Shown piece by piece: positions 36,102 through 44,829 of a stretch of DNA of 60,074 nt; position 1 is the stretch's first letter, and each line of letters opens with the position of its first letter. A program made the translations under genes and the position numbers. Under the pieces are notes generated by a model that was given only the letters and a program-made list of their open reading frames with translations, made no database searches and was not told where the DNA came from. The DNA lies in assembly GCA_023382535.1 (NCBI GenBank), contig JAHDWA010000058.1, forward strand, positions 1-60,074, written 5' to 3'. This DNA is from Anaerolineae bacterium. GTDB taxonomy: Bacteria > Chloroflexota > Anaerolineae > 4572-78 > J111.

Positions 36102-37202
36102 ATGACAGCAGTAGTCATACGGAAAGTTGCCATAGACAACGGCTTTGGCGGTTACAAAGTGGCCGAGGTACAGACCTCGGGTCAGGTCCGCGTTGAAGTT
36201 ATCCCGGCAGTGGTCGGGATTGGGAAGACTGACACCGGCTTGTTGGCGACGGGTCTGAAAAGACAACGCAGTTCGGAGAAACCATTGACCGTCAATTTCG
36301 GCCATAACTCTTATCTTGTCGGACATAATGTTCATCTATCGGCCCGTCCCCTGGAACGACTGGACTTCCAACGTCTCTCAGAGGGACCGGAGTTGCTGGC
36401 CTGGACTTATGCGGGACTCTGGAAAATCTTGGGTAGCGGTGACCACAAAGTAATTCTGCTGGATGGTCTGCCGGTTGAAATTCTGCAAAATGAGGAGCAG
36501 GCTCAAGCGATGGTCAAACGGTTACGCACCCGGCTCGTGGGCGACCACAGCTTTAGGGTCAATGGACAGCTAGTTATCCTCCAGATTCTCCAGGTTAGAG
36601 CCATTGCTCAACCTGTGGGCAGTTACTTTGCCTGGGGGTTAGATACAAACGGGAATTGGGTACAGCATAACGACTCCCTGAAAGCGCCTGTGGCCGTGGC
36701 TGATTTTGGCTTTAACACGCTTGATCTTTTTGTGGTCCAAAACGGTCAGGTGGTTGGACGTTTCACCGCCGGCAAGACGCTGGGGATGCGCCGGGCTAAT
36801 TCGACGATTCGAGCGGCGGCTCGAGAGCAGCTTGGAGTGGATATGTCTCTCCATGAGGCGGACGAACTGGTAAAAATGGCGGTGGCCGGCCAACCCCCTC
36901 TTGTTTATCATCCAGGTGGCGAGATGGATTTCACTGATGTAGTGCGCCAGGCATTGGAGGCTACCTTTGCCGAGGCCATTACTTTTATAGAAGAACAGTG
37001 GGGTAACACGCGGCAGTTCCGCCATCTCCTACTGACGGGCGGGGGAGCGCAGGCGCTACGGGAGTTCTTATTACGCCAGTACCCCCACGCCTTGATTTTA
37101 CCCAACCCGGTTACAGCCAATGCCGAGGGATTAGCCAAGTTTGCCGTCCGTACCAAAGCGGTAGGGCAATCAGCGAACGGTGTTGCATCTAAACCAGTTT
37201 AA
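36102..37202 (+). CDS. ParM-like actin ATPase (plasmid segregation)
   Basis: 366 residues. The phosphate-1 loop IDNGFGGYK (about 8-16), phosphate-2 loop ADFGFNTLDLF (about 203-213) and an adenosine motif LLTGGGAQAL (about 311) are those of the ParM/StbA actin family, which polymerises with ATP to push plasmid copies apart. AAAAGGAG lies upstream of the ATG. The next gene encodes a ParR-like protein, completing the usual parMR order. The finding of a segregation system inside an integrated element suggests a plasmid-derived or extrachromosomally replicating stage. Confidence 0.85.
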   Translation: MTAVVIRKVAIDNGFGGYKVAEVQTSGQVRVEVIPAVVGIGKTDTGLLATGLKRQRSSEKPLTVNFGHNSYLVGHNVHLSARPLERLDFQRLSEGPELLAWTYAGLWKILGSGDHKVILLDGLPVEILQNEEQAQAMVKRLRTRLVGDHSFRVNGQLVILQILQVRAIAQPVGSYFAWGLDTNGNWVQHNDSLKAPVAVADFGFNTLDLFVVQNGQVVGRFTAGKTLGMRRANSTIRAAAREQLGVDMSLHEADELVKMAVAGQPPLVYHPGGEMDFTDVVRQALEATFAEAITFIEEQWGNTRQFRHLLLTGGGAQALREFLLRQYPHALILPNPVTANAEGLAKFAVRTKAVGQSANGVASKPV

Positions 37203-37235
37203 TCCAGCTTGTGTGATTTCCTGAATGGTGAATTG

Positions 37236-37260
37236 GTGCTGATAGCAGTGCTATCAGCAC
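37236..37260. repeat. Perfect 25-nt palindrome before the ParR-like gene
   Basis: GTGCTGATAGCA and TGCTATCAGCAC are 12-base arms around a single G. The palindrome ends 12 bases before the start codon at 37273, overlapping the expected ribosome site. It could be an operator or partition site bound by the ribbon-helix-helix protein, or an mRNA hairpin that hides the start. No T-run follows, so it is not a normal terminator. Confidence 0.65.
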
Positions 37261-37272
37261 TACGATTACGAA

Positions 37273-37662
37273 ATGGTCAATGAAGTCAGCGACAAAAAGT
37301 TTATTCCGGTGATTACCTACCTGAACCCTGATCGCGATCAGGAAATTCTGGCATGGCTTGGGACACAACCCAATAGATCGGCGGCTATTCGGGAGATCTT
37401 GCAGCGTCATGTCCAATCAACCGTAGGTACAACTTCGAGCAGTAGCGGTCAGGCAATCCAGATCAACCTGGATAGTATTCGCGCTACTGTGGCCGAAGCC
37501 TTGGCTCAACATCTTGATCTAAGCATGCTTCGCCAATTGATTGAAGTGGCGATTGCCAGCGCATTAGCTGGACTGCCCGGTATCGCCGCAGCCCCTTTGA
37601 CCCAGAGCGATGATACTAGCTCGGTCCTTGATAACCTAGACGATAATCTCGTGTGGGATTGA
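37273..37662 (+). CDS. ParR-like ribbon-helix-helix DNA-binding protein
   Basis: 129 residues. The N-terminal part (FIPVITYLNPDRDQEILAW followed by PNRSAAIREILQRHV) is a ribbon-helix-helix pattern with the NRS turn seen in ParR/StbB centromere-binding proteins. The C-terminal half has two amphipathic helices and an acidic end, suited to contact the actin filament. It lies directly after the ParM-like gene. No strong Shine-Dalgarno site is seen because the palindrome occupies that region. Confidence 0.75.
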   Translation: MVNEVSDKKFIPVITYLNPDRDQEILAWLGTQPNRSAAIREILQRHVQSTVGTTSSSSGQAIQINLDSIRATVAEALAQHLDLSMLRQLIEVAIASALAGLPGIAAAPLTQSDDTSSVLDNLDDNLVWD

Positions 37663-37773
37663 TCCCCTTCCATTGAAGAAAGGTAAATGATGCCCTATAT
37701 GAGGCTCAACTTTAACTACGCAGATATAACCGATGAGTCCTCTATTAACGGCAATTGTTACTATTGAAGGTTA

Positions 37774-37917
37774 GTGGTTCATCTGAGGCAGGCTACAGCA
37801 GCCCGTCCCCCAGAGACTCGCCATCATTTTCTCATAAAGGCTGGTTGGGAGCTAGTCCGCCTCATGAACTATGACTTGATGCACCTGGAAGGCGTTTTGA
37901 AGAGGCTCACACCTTGA
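37774..37917 (+). CDS. Possible 47-residue ORF in a 310-base gap
   Basis: The gap 37663-37972 has no established gene. A GTG-started frame of 47 codons reads well (…ETRHHFLIKAGWELVRLMNYDLMHLEGVL…) and has GAAGG just upstream, at a short distance. It may be a small gene or the end of a broken one. I recognise no family. Confidence 0.25.
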   Translation: MVHLRQATAARPPETRHHFLIKAGWELVRLMNYDLMHLEGVLKRLTP

Positions 37918-37942
37918 ATAACCTACCTTTTTATGCTACACT
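37914..37942 (+). promoter_or_regulatory. Promoter before the 37973-38805 gene pair
   Basis: TTGAAT (37914-37919), 17-base spacer, TACACT (37937-37942), with TG one base before the -10 box (extended -10). It points to the gene starting at 37973, 31 bases downstream. Confidence 0.55.
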
Positions 37943-37972
37943 GCTATCATAAGTTGAAACGAGACTAAAACT

Positions 37973-38488
37973 TTGGCCAAACGACACCGTGACCTGTTAG
38001 CCCGGCTGGAACCTGTTGGACTCAATCGCTATCAGATTACCGAGACCGACGTACAGACGGTTGAGAAGTATTTGAGCATTATTCAGAGGAAGCTCACCGT
38101 TGCCTCTACCTGGCAAGAGTTGGTCCACTATGGTGGACCGTATGGCACCAGTATTCTGATTCATGAAATTGTCGAGATCAGGTTGCTCAAGGTCAAGGGG
38201 CTTGAGCCGCTGCGGCAGCAAACCGAAGCTTTACAAAGGATGTTGGCTCAAAACATCGAGGCGCATATCATCGCGACCTATGAAGAACACCTGTACTTAC
38301 AGGAAGCGGTGAGCCGGTTTTTGGGCCAGAAGTTTGAAGTGGCTACGTTGATCAAAGCCAACCGGCCCGATGAGGTTGATCTGCAACTGTTTTTGGAAAG
38401 TGATGTGGGTATCTATTTGCTGGAAGAACAGCGAGTGGACGAAGCCCGGCGAGTGTTAGCCAGATTGAAGGGAGAACAAGAAGTATGA
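37973..38488 (+). CDS. Hypothetical protein, first of an overlapping gene pair
   Basis: 171 residues from a TTG codon at 37973. It is mostly helical, with a HEIVEIRLLK segment near 60 and a NIEAHIIATYEEHLYLQ segment near 100; the spaced His and Glu residues could form a metal site, but the order does not match a known motif. It overlaps the next gene by 4 bases (ATGA), like toxin-antitoxin or other two-component pairs. No family recognised. Own promoter at 37914-37942. Confidence 0.6.
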   Translation: MAKRHRDLLARLEPVGLNRYQITETDVQTVEKYLSIIQRKLTVASTWQELVHYGGPYGTSILIHEIVEIRLLKVKGLEPLRQQTEALQRMLAQNIEAHIIATYEEHLYLQEAVSRFLGQKFEVATLIKANRPDEVDLQLFLESDVGIYLLEEQRVDEARRVLARLKGEQEV

Positions 38489-38805
38489 GATTGCGACAAT
38501 TGCAACGCCAGAACGAAGAGGGACAATGGTTTGATGACGCCTACGCTTTCGAGGATAGCGCAGGCCAGGTCATCTTCCGCTACAACCTGACTTGGGGGCG
38601 GGTCGGGGCCAGGTGTAATGGTCAAATCCGCGAGACTGGCATCTCCCTGGAAGACATCGAGACGATTATCCCCCCCGGCGAAGGGCTGCGCTGGCTGCCC
38701 GTCGAGGTAATTGCCGAAGAAGGGGTTAAGGCGTTTTTAGCCAGCCTGGACGAACGCTGCGGGATTCCCAAACCCCGTTCAATTGCTCAAGCTCTGGTGG
38801 CTTAA
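38485..38805 (+). CDS. Hypothetical protein, second of an overlapping gene pair
   Basis: 106 residues, beta-rich in the first half (FEDSAGQVIFRYNLTWGRVGARCNG) and helical at the end. It starts within the stop of the upstream gene (ATGA overlap), so the two are translated together and may form a complex. No family recognised. It converges on the NB-ARC gene at 38886; a 9-base inverted repeat (38830-38838 and 38875-38883) lies between the two stops. Confidence 0.6.
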   Translation: MRLRQLQRQNEEGQWFDDAYAFEDSAGQVIFRYNLTWGRVGARCNGQIRETGISLEDIETIIPPGEGLRWLPVEVIAEEGVKAFLASLDERCGIPKPRSIAQALVA

Positions 38806-38885
38806 TACCCCTCTGACCTCCCCTCATAACTCACCCTCGTGGGTTGATGAGCAACGGAATGCGAAAAAGGTGGTGAGGGTGAGAC

Positions 38886-41189
38886 TTAAGTTGACTGCTC
38901 ACGCAAGCGGTTTCGTAATTTGCTTGGAAGACTCAATAGCTTGCTTCGCAACATTAATCCCACACTGGTGAAACCTGTACCAATTGTAAGCACAAAATAA
39001 AGCCACCCTACTATAACATTTCGCCACTTTCCGAGTTCTGGTCCATTCTCGATCCAATTTAGATTAAACGTAGTAGTCCGGTAGAGAAATAATCCTCCAG
39101 GCAAGATAATTATCAATACGACTATCCCTAAACCAATCTCTACAAGTCGGATTGCCCTCTTCTCAACCTCCTGCAGTTTTTTCATCATGCCGTAATTATC
39201 GACATTCAGACGTGCTTTGGCTCTTTGCAACTCTAGCAAGACCAAGGCTACCGTATCCGTTTTGCGCCGTAAATAGTTTAGGGCCTGTTTTTGTTGAATT
39301 TCCTGCAGGTCTCGGATACCAGGATAAGCAATATAGATCATGATCACTGCCAACAGAATTAAAGTCAATAACCGAAAGGATTCGAGTAGAAAAAGATTTA
39401 CGATTGTTAACAGAAACCAGAGCAAAAGAGTCAACAATATAAATGAGATGGAAAACCACGACTCTAGCTCTGGCCACCAGGGCAACTTTCGATACCAAAA
39501 CTCAGCCTGCTGTCGAGTTTGTTCGTCTGACTCAGCCTGCCATCGTTGGATGGCATCCTCCAAAAAAAGCCGATGTAGACTGTAGGCATTCCCCTGTTTT
39601 TTTAGCAAACCTGCTTTCACTAATTCCAACAAGTTCGCGTAAGTTAGTCCACATGTCCAATCGGATTTCTGTACGTTACCCCACAAGGCGTGCGCTGCCT
39701 GTTCGCTAAATGTGACATCATAATAGATCTCTTCGGTCTCCTGCCAGGCAACACCCCAAGTTCCCAAGGCTCGATAACAAAGTTGATCTTCTGCTGGTAA
39801 GCATTCATAATTTATGTCTAAAGAAGGTTTTAGCTTTCCTGGCAACTTGGACGAAAGCATTCGACCAAAGGCAACCGGCTCTGCTTGCCGTAACCGGGCG
39901 AGATACTGGGCTGGACCCACTAGTATCGCCGTGTTAGCAACTGGTTCCAATGCCAGCGGACAGTAATCAAGGAGTTGGCCTAACTCCAAGCCATAATTCC
40001 GAAAATCGGCTTCAGCCCATTTTTGGTTGTACCTTGCCAACCCGTTACACCATTCTTCCGCATCAAAAAAACCAACCTTTATGATACGATGATCTGGAAT
40101 CAGTGGGGACAGGGCTTCTCTGCGGCTGGATATGGCCAATATACAAGTTTGTTTATTGCCCACAACCAAATTCCGCAACTCCGTAGAATTATAAAGGTCA
40201 TCTAAAATCAGGATGAAAGACCCCCCAGCTAGCGAATTAGTCAGTTCCAGCCTTAAATTTCTGGTTGGCTCTTTTTCATCGAGAACTACTCCAATTTCGG
40301 CCCCCAATCCTAACAATTGATGTTTTTCTAAATTATCTTTGTTATTTTTAGGAACCAGAGTCGAGAGAGAGAATTTTACCCCACCTGGACGGATTCCTTC
40401 AGTTTCTTCCAGGCGATCAGCCAGTTCGCCCATAATCATTTCAGCCAATGTCGTCTTTCCCGCACCCGGCGGCCCCGTTAAACCTACGAGCCGCGGGAAA
40501 TCACCCTCGGTTGTGGGCGAGATTAGTAATTCGATAACCTGCTCAACCAATTCACGGCGCGGTAAACGCAAGGAGAAATCCTGAGCAAGTATGGGGGGAT
40601 AGATGGCCTGGCCTCGAACTTGGTGCTTTTCTATGCCAACCAATTGCCGAATTGCCTCGGCTAAAACAGCTACCCCATGATCATTTAGGCGCTTGTAATT
40701 GGAAGCCATAAGTTTTCCGGGACCAATACACTTCTCAGCCACCTGCCGAATCTGGTGCAGGATTGCAACCCGGTGAGGATAATCCATCGGCAGATGCTTC
40801 TCCACTTCCTCCTGGTTGTGTAGTAAATTCACGACGTTGGAGCGAATCCCTCGTGTACGGTCTGGTAAATTCAAATAGCAGAAACGTATGAACAATCCAG
40901 CGGCCCATTCTTCGCCCCTTTCAGTAATCCATTTCTCCACAAACAACTTAGTTTGGGGTACTGGGGTCGAGCGCTTCAGGTATGTTGCCAGGGAGGCATC
41001 TAACGCCTCAGCTAACGCTTGGCCTTGGTACGTATTCACTTTATTGAAATCGGGAATGGAACGAATAAACTCAAGCAGTTCTGCTGGCTCATTAAGTGAG
41101 TAAAGCCGTTCTTCACGCAAAACAGGCAAAACTCCTTTGAGTTTTTCTATGAGCGGGTCTTTTGGGCTTTGTGAGGTAGGTCTAGCCAT
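38886..41189 (-). CDS. NB-ARC-type STAND NTPase with C-terminal membrane segments
   Basis: 767 residues from ATG 41189 (AAAGGTGAG upstream); the longer ORF start is unsupported. Residues about 1-200 are a helical domain resembling adaptor or effector domains. The NTPase (about 225-480) has Walker [11 protein letters not shown] near 243, Walker B FILILDDL near 312 and an SSRR motif shortly after, as in NB-ARC proteins. A winged-helix/helical part follows, then four hydrophobic segments (two near 585-635 and two near 700-750) with a charged loop between. STAND NTPases are ATP-driven switches in immunity; a membrane C-terminus could make the effector step membrane damage. It stands alone on the minus strand. 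Confidence 0.8.
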   Translation of the reverse strand: MARPTSQSPKDPLIEKLKGVLPVLREERLYSLNEPAELLEFIRSIPDFNKVNTYQGQALAEALDASLATYLKRSTPVPQTKLFVEKWITERGEEWAAGLFIRFCYLNLPDRTRGIRSNVVNLLHNQEEVEKHLPMDYPHRVAILHQIRQVAEKCIGPGKLMASNYKRLNDHGVAVLAEAIRQLVGIEKHQVRGQAIYPPILAQDFSLRLPRRELVEQVIELLISPTTEGDFPRLVGLTGPPGAGKTTLAEMIMGELADRLEETEGIRPGGVKFSLSTLVPKNNKDNLEKHQLLGLGAEIGVVLDEKEPTRNLRLELTNSLAGGSFILILDDLYNSTELRNLVVGNKQTCILAISSRREALSPLIPDHRIIKVGFFDAEEWCNGLARYNQKWAEADFRNYGLELGQLLDYCPLALEPVANTAILVGPAQYLARLRQAEPVAFGRMLSSKLPGKLKPSLDINYECLPAEDQLCYRALGTWGVAWQETEEIYYDVTFSEQAAHALWGNVQKSDWTCGLTYANLLELVKAGLLKKQGNAYSLHRLFLEDAIQRWQAESDEQTRQQAEFWYRKLPWWPELESWFSISFILLTLLLWFLLTIVNLFLLESFRLLTLILLAVIMIYIAYPGIRDLQEIQQKQALNYLRRKTDTVALVLLELQRAKARLNVDNYGMMKKLQEVEKRAIRLVEIGLGIVVLIIILPGGLFLYRTTTFNLNWIENGPELGKWRNVIVGWLYFVLTIGTGFTSVGLMLRSKLLSLPSKLRNRLREQST

Positions 41190-41710
41190 AGACTCACCTT
41201 TACTTACGCCTTGTACTAAGCCAGACCGGCCAAGCACGTCTCACCAAGAAACTGTTATCGTCAAGGCGTCTGTGAAATGGGAACTTCTATTTCACTTTGG
41301 CGATGTAAGCCGTTCTTGATCTTTTTCTTTAGAGAAACCTCCACTGAACTGCGAGTCAGGTTGTCCCTAATCCTGGATTGGGCGAGGGGTGAACTACTCT
41401 GTAACCATAATCTGCTCCCATGACCCTCACATTCTAGCGTACACTCCACCCAACAACAAGTTTAACAGCCAGGACTAAAAAGTGTATGCCTCAAGCCTCG
41501 TCGCGTTATTAGTAAGGTTTGCCTCTATTCAAGACTTCCTACAAGTATGCAGCAAGCTGCCGAAGTCTATTGCCAGGATTCCGTTCGCCAAACGATTGTG
41601 AATTCCACCGTGCGCGATGTAGTCCAAAAACTTGGCCCACATCGCGGCCCACACCGTGACCCCTAACTGTAGATTAGAGACCAAAAATCTGATACGATTG
41701 CGGCAAGTTA
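41190..41710. other. Gene-poor stretch before the integration module
   Basis: About 520 bases with no convincing gene. A 39-codon ORF at 41547-41666 has no ribosome site and no recognised similarity. I see no tRNA, terminator or clear repeat. The region probably holds the promoter of the NB-ARC gene and of the excisionase-like gene at 41711. Confidence 0.5.
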
Positions 41711-42088
41711 ATGTCTCTTACCACTGTTGGGGAACATAAAACGATGCTCAGTGACGTAAACGACCGTCCTCGGTTACTTAATGCAACAATTTATCTGATC
41801 GAGTTGCTACTGGGTGATAGCGACCAAGAATTTTCAACAATGACAGTTTCAAACTCCGGAAGTCTTCAAAATGGTAATCTTATGGAGGCAGAAAACATGG
41901 AAACAAATCAATCAGGAGAGTTATTAACCCCAGCCCAGGCAGCCGTGCTAGTTGGCACGGTGACGGCCCGAACTATCTCGGACTGGGCGAGAAGGGGTCT
42001 GATACCGGCCAAAAAAATTGGAGGGCGGTGGTACGTGATTAAGGCTGGTTTGCTCGAAATGCTTAAATTTTACGACAGTAATAGGTAA
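41711..42088 (+). CDS. Excisionase-like (MerR-type HTH) protein
   Basis: Up to 125 residues; the C-terminal ~60 residues are a winged helix-turn-helix of the excisionase/MerR type (LTPAQAAVLVGTVTARTISDWARRGLIPAKKIGGRWY). The longest frame begins at 41711, ATG 41744 has GGGGAA before it, and ATG 41897 has the best ribosome site (GGAGG, 8 bases); the last would give a 63-residue protein, the usual excisionase length. Proteins like this bend DNA at attachment sites and set the direction of recombination. It lies upstream of both recombinase genes. Confidence 0.7.
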   Translation: MSLTTVGEHKTMLSDVNDRPRLLNATIYLIELLLGDSDQEFSTMTVSNSGSLQNGNLMEAENMETNQSGELLTPAQAAVLVGTVTARTISDWARRGLIPAKKIGGRWYVIKAGLLEMLKFYDSNR

Positions 42089-42261
42089 CGTAATAAGAAG
42101 CATCGAGACGCAGTAGTTGGATGTAAGTGGCGGTCAATGCAACAACTTTGCGAGCGTAACCCGTTAAGCTACGCGCGCAAACAGGTAGCATGAAGTCGCT
42201 TCATGTTAAACCTTGCGATATGTTGGATTGTCAAACTGCTTGGAATTAAGTGCTGTTAAAC
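42089..42261. other. Short intergenic region with small hairpin
   Basis: Between two convergent genes lies a CATGAAG-TCG-CTTCATG hairpin (42189-42205) without a T-run. Nothing else stands out; no tRNA cloverleaf was seen. Confidence 0.35.
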
Positions 42262-42495
42262 TTATTTCTGGGGAGAGTCGGGCAAATGCTCTAGCAAATC
42301 GCCGACTCCACACTGGAAGTATTGACATAAAGATTCTAAAGTAGATCGCCCAATATTCGCAAACGAATTTGTGGCTACTTTTGTAATTGTTGTTGTGCTC
42401 AATCCTGTTTCCTCTGAAATGATTCTGTATGAAAGACTACGACCTTCTAATTGCTCTTTTCTGGCAATTAATGCTTTAAGGTTGCTGACAATCAT
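42262..42495 (-). CDS. XRE/Cro-type HTH repressor
   Basis: 77 residues with AGGAG upstream of the ATG. The helix-turn-helix (YRIISEETGLSTTTITKVA) and the following FANIGRSTLESLCQYFQCGVGDLLE segment match small Cro/CI-type repressors. It is divergent from the HTH-recombinase genes, with a palindrome and strong promoter between them, so it most likely represses excision and integration functions. Confidence 0.8.
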   Translation of the reverse strand: MIVSNLKALIARKEQLEGRSLSYRIISEETGLSTTTITKVATNSFANIGRSTLESLCQYFQCGVGDLLEHLPDSPQK

Positions 42496-42557
42496 AGGTC
42501 ACTCCTGATGAGAGTTTGTCTTTCTACCAGATTAGAGGTGATCAAACGCCAGACGAC

Positions 42558-42603
42558 TTGACACAACGAAGAAAATCTTATACAATGTTACCGTAAGCGG
42601 TAA
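42558..42603 (+). promoter_or_regulatory. Consensus promoter with operator palindrome
   Basis: TTGACA (42558-42563), 17-base spacer, TACAAT (42581-42586) forms a near-ideal promoter for the recombinase operon. TTACCG-TAAG-CGGTAA (42588-42603) lies over the expected start site. This is where a Cro-like repressor would bind; the divergent repressor gene at 42262 is the obvious candidate. Confidence 0.7.
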
Positions 42604-42641
42604 TGATATATTATCTTAATAATACAGGTAAGGATCAACTT

Positions 42642-42869
42642 ATGACCGATAATAAAATGTGGCTAACTCCCCAAAATGCGGCAGAAGAATTGGGTGTACA
42701 CATCGAAACCATTCGTCGCTTACTCCGTATCGGTGCAATCAAAGGAATTAAACTCGGCAAGTCCTCGAAAGCCCACTGGCGCATTTACAGAATTGACTTC
42801 GACGACTGGAAGAATAACCAGTATTTCAGCCGAGTAGTTGAAGAAAATATGAATCATAAATCAGTATAG
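42642..42869 (+). CDS. Excisionase-like HTH protein
   Basis: 75 residues from ATG 42642 (AAGGAT 8 bases upstream); the longer frame from 42603 starts inside the operator and is unlikely. The sequence LTPQNAAEELGVHIETIRRLLRIGAIKGIKLG followed by HWRIYRIDFDDW is a typical excisionase/MerR-like winged HTH. It ends 13 bases before the tyrosine recombinase gene, so it is likely its directionality factor. Confidence 0.75.
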   Translation: MTDNKMWLTPQNAAEELGVHIETIRRLLRIGAIKGIKLGKSSKAHWRIYRIDFDDWKNNQYFSRVVEENMNHKSV

Positions 42870-42882
42870 GAAAGATTGGATA

Positions 42883-44793
42883 ATGAACAATAATAATAAA
42901 TCATTTGATCCTAGCGAAACCCTAACTTTCCTAAGAGTAATGAACCAACGAAAACGAAATAACGGCAAGAAGACCTTCGCTGTTTTGGATGAACAAATTC
43001 GTAGTTATTTGATAGCAGATCAGCAACAGTTATGCGACGAAATTGAGCGCGCTAAAAAAGTTGGAGATGACAAACTGGCCAGGAGTCTTGGGTATCGACT
43101 GCAATATTACTCCGTTATCAAGAATTTTTTCCTTTTTTTGTATGAGCATAGAGCGTCAACTCGATTAGAAGATATAACCAATAAAATAATTGAATTATTC
43201 CTTACCCGTGAGCGCCCCATCACTCTATATAAAGGCAAGGCTACTAAAAGCTCCCGTAGAAAGCGAACTAATTCATGGGCACGGACGCATGACCAAACAG
43301 AACTTAAGGCTTTTTTTGCCAGGGCTATAGAAGCCGGTGTAATTCAACATAATCCGGTGGCACCGCTCGTCAAAACTGTCGTTAAATTAGAACCAAGAAA
43401 CCCTTCATCTCAAACTAAAGCGGATTGTTTAGCTTTCAAAAACTACTTGCAACTTCTAATTGACCACCGTCAGCTTAGTGACGGCACAGCAAGAATGTAT
43501 TACATATATTTTCTCATCCTCCTGAGTGATGCTGAGGCACAAAATCACAAAGACCCCAATTGGCCAACTGAATTAGATGCTTTATTTTCTAGCCCAAAAT
43601 GGGTGTCAACATGGCTTAAGAACCTGGAAAATCGTTCCCCGTGTACAGAAAGCAAGATTTTAGCTCGAAGTAGTGTAAAGAACTACTTAAAGAGCATTCG
43701 CCACGTTTGGCTCTTTTTATCATCTCAAGGTCGGGCGTCTCAGACTTATTTCAGTGACCTCCAAAATACCTTTAAGTTTGGCGGCAGTTCAATGTTACTG
43801 CCAGGACGTGCTGCCAGAGTTATTGAAGCTCTGTCAGAGGCAGAAGAACAAGCTGTCTTTCACTGTATTGCACATTACAGTTCCAATCCAGTTCTGATGT
43901 TGAGGGATAAGGCCATGTTTATTACTGCCCTTGAAACGGCTGTGCGCGTTGATGGCTTAAACAGTATGCGCATCGAGAACTTTGAAGAAATTGAAACTGG
44001 AATTTGGACATGCCTGGTTAGAGCAAAACGTAGCGCCCAGAAAAATGCCCATAAACTGGAGCAACTCGATGACGACAACTTGGAGTGGCGACAGTGGTTT
44101 GTCTCGGAAAAAGCACGTTCGGTGATCCAAGACTACCTGGAAGCTACCGGACGAAATTGGAACTCTCGTGGACCAGTCTGGTTAGCGAATGATGGTAAAC
44201 CACTTTCTTATAAACGTCAGAAAAGTGTTCTTAAGGATTGGCTGGAAATTGCTGGATGCAAGTTTACCCGCGCCCATGTCCTGCGCCACACTGCTATTGA
44301 TCGTTTAGTCAACAAATATAATCTACCCATCCCCATCGTTCAGACCATTAGCCAGCATGCAACCCCAACCATTTTGCTTCAGGTGTATTCAAGGCGCGCT
44401 AAAATTGATGCTTTTAGGATAGTCAACCAATTGTTTCCTGCCGACGACAAAGAAGGTATTGGTTGCAAAGACCTTATGCTATCCATTGGCGCAAAACTCA
44501 ATCAGGTTAGTGCTGGCATCAGTCAGCGCGCACAGGCGGAGCTTGCTTTCAATCATAAACAGGCCGAAGAGTTGTTAGAACTTTTGCGACACCAGATCGA
44601 GCGAATAACCAAATTTCTGGGTTATGAGTCGGTTTCTGAGGTCGTGTTATTATCCCTGGACGATTATAAACGAATTGAAGACACATTGCAATTGATGGGA
44701 TTGTCGTACCAAAAAGTTCTGGGGTACGAACCAAAACCGAGTACCCAAACCGTTACAAAAGCCGGACGGAAACCGAAATCATTACTTCATTAA
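42883..44793 (+). CDS. Tyrosine recombinase/integrase
   Basis: 636 residues, long for the family. The N-terminal ~330 residues include core-binding helical regions. The catalytic residues are visible: Arg in ETAVRVDGL near 351, H-x-x-R in HVLRHTA near 466, His in SQHAT near 490 and the Tyr nucleophile in QVYSRR near 500. A helical, coiled-coil-like C-terminal extension of ~130 residues follows. It would cut and rejoin DNA at the element's own sites. It is preceded by an excisionase-like gene and followed after 36 bases by a serine recombinase gene. Confidence 0.9.
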   Translation: MNNNNKSFDPSETLTFLRVMNQRKRNNGKKTFAVLDEQIRSYLIADQQQLCDEIERAKKVGDDKLARSLGYRLQYYSVIKNFFLFLYEHRASTRLEDITNKIIELFLTRERPITLYKGKATKSSRRKRTNSWARTHDQTELKAFFARAIEAGVIQHNPVAPLVKTVVKLEPRNPSSQTKADCLAFKNYLQLLIDHRQLSDGTARMYYIYFLILLSDAEAQNHKDPNWPTELDALFSSPKWVSTWLKNLENRSPCTESKILARSSVKNYLKSIRHVWLFLSSQGRASQTYFSDLQNTFKFGGSSMLLPGRAARVIEALSEAEEQAVFHCIAHYSSNPVLMLRDKAMFITALETAVRVDGLNSMRIENFEEIETGIWTCLVRAKRSAQKNAHKLEQLDDDNLEWRQWFVSEKARSVIQDYLEATGRNWNSRGPVWLANDGKPLSYKRQKSVLKDWLEIAGCKFTRAHVLRHTAIDRLVNKYNLPIPIVQTISQHATPTILLQVYSRRAKIDAFRIVNQLFPADDKEGIGCKDLMLSIGAKLNQVSAGISQRAQAELAFNHKQAEELLELLRHQIERITKFLGYESVSEVVLLSLDDYKRIEDTLQLMGLSYQKVLGYEPKPSTQTVTKAGRKPKSLLH

Positions 44794-44829
44794 CCATTGA
44801 TTACTATAAGGGGAGCGAGGTAATCGATT

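Noticed and set aside
38830..38883. CTCACCCTC/GAGGGTGAG inverted repeat as a bidirectional terminator
   Set aside because: Short arms with a 36-base loop and no T-run; weak evidence.
41547..41666. 39-codon ORF
   Set aside because: No ribosome site, no recognised family; likely chance.
42089..42261. Possible tRNA as an attachment site
   Set aside because: No cloverleaf or conserved T-loop sequence could be found by eye; integration is explained by comM.
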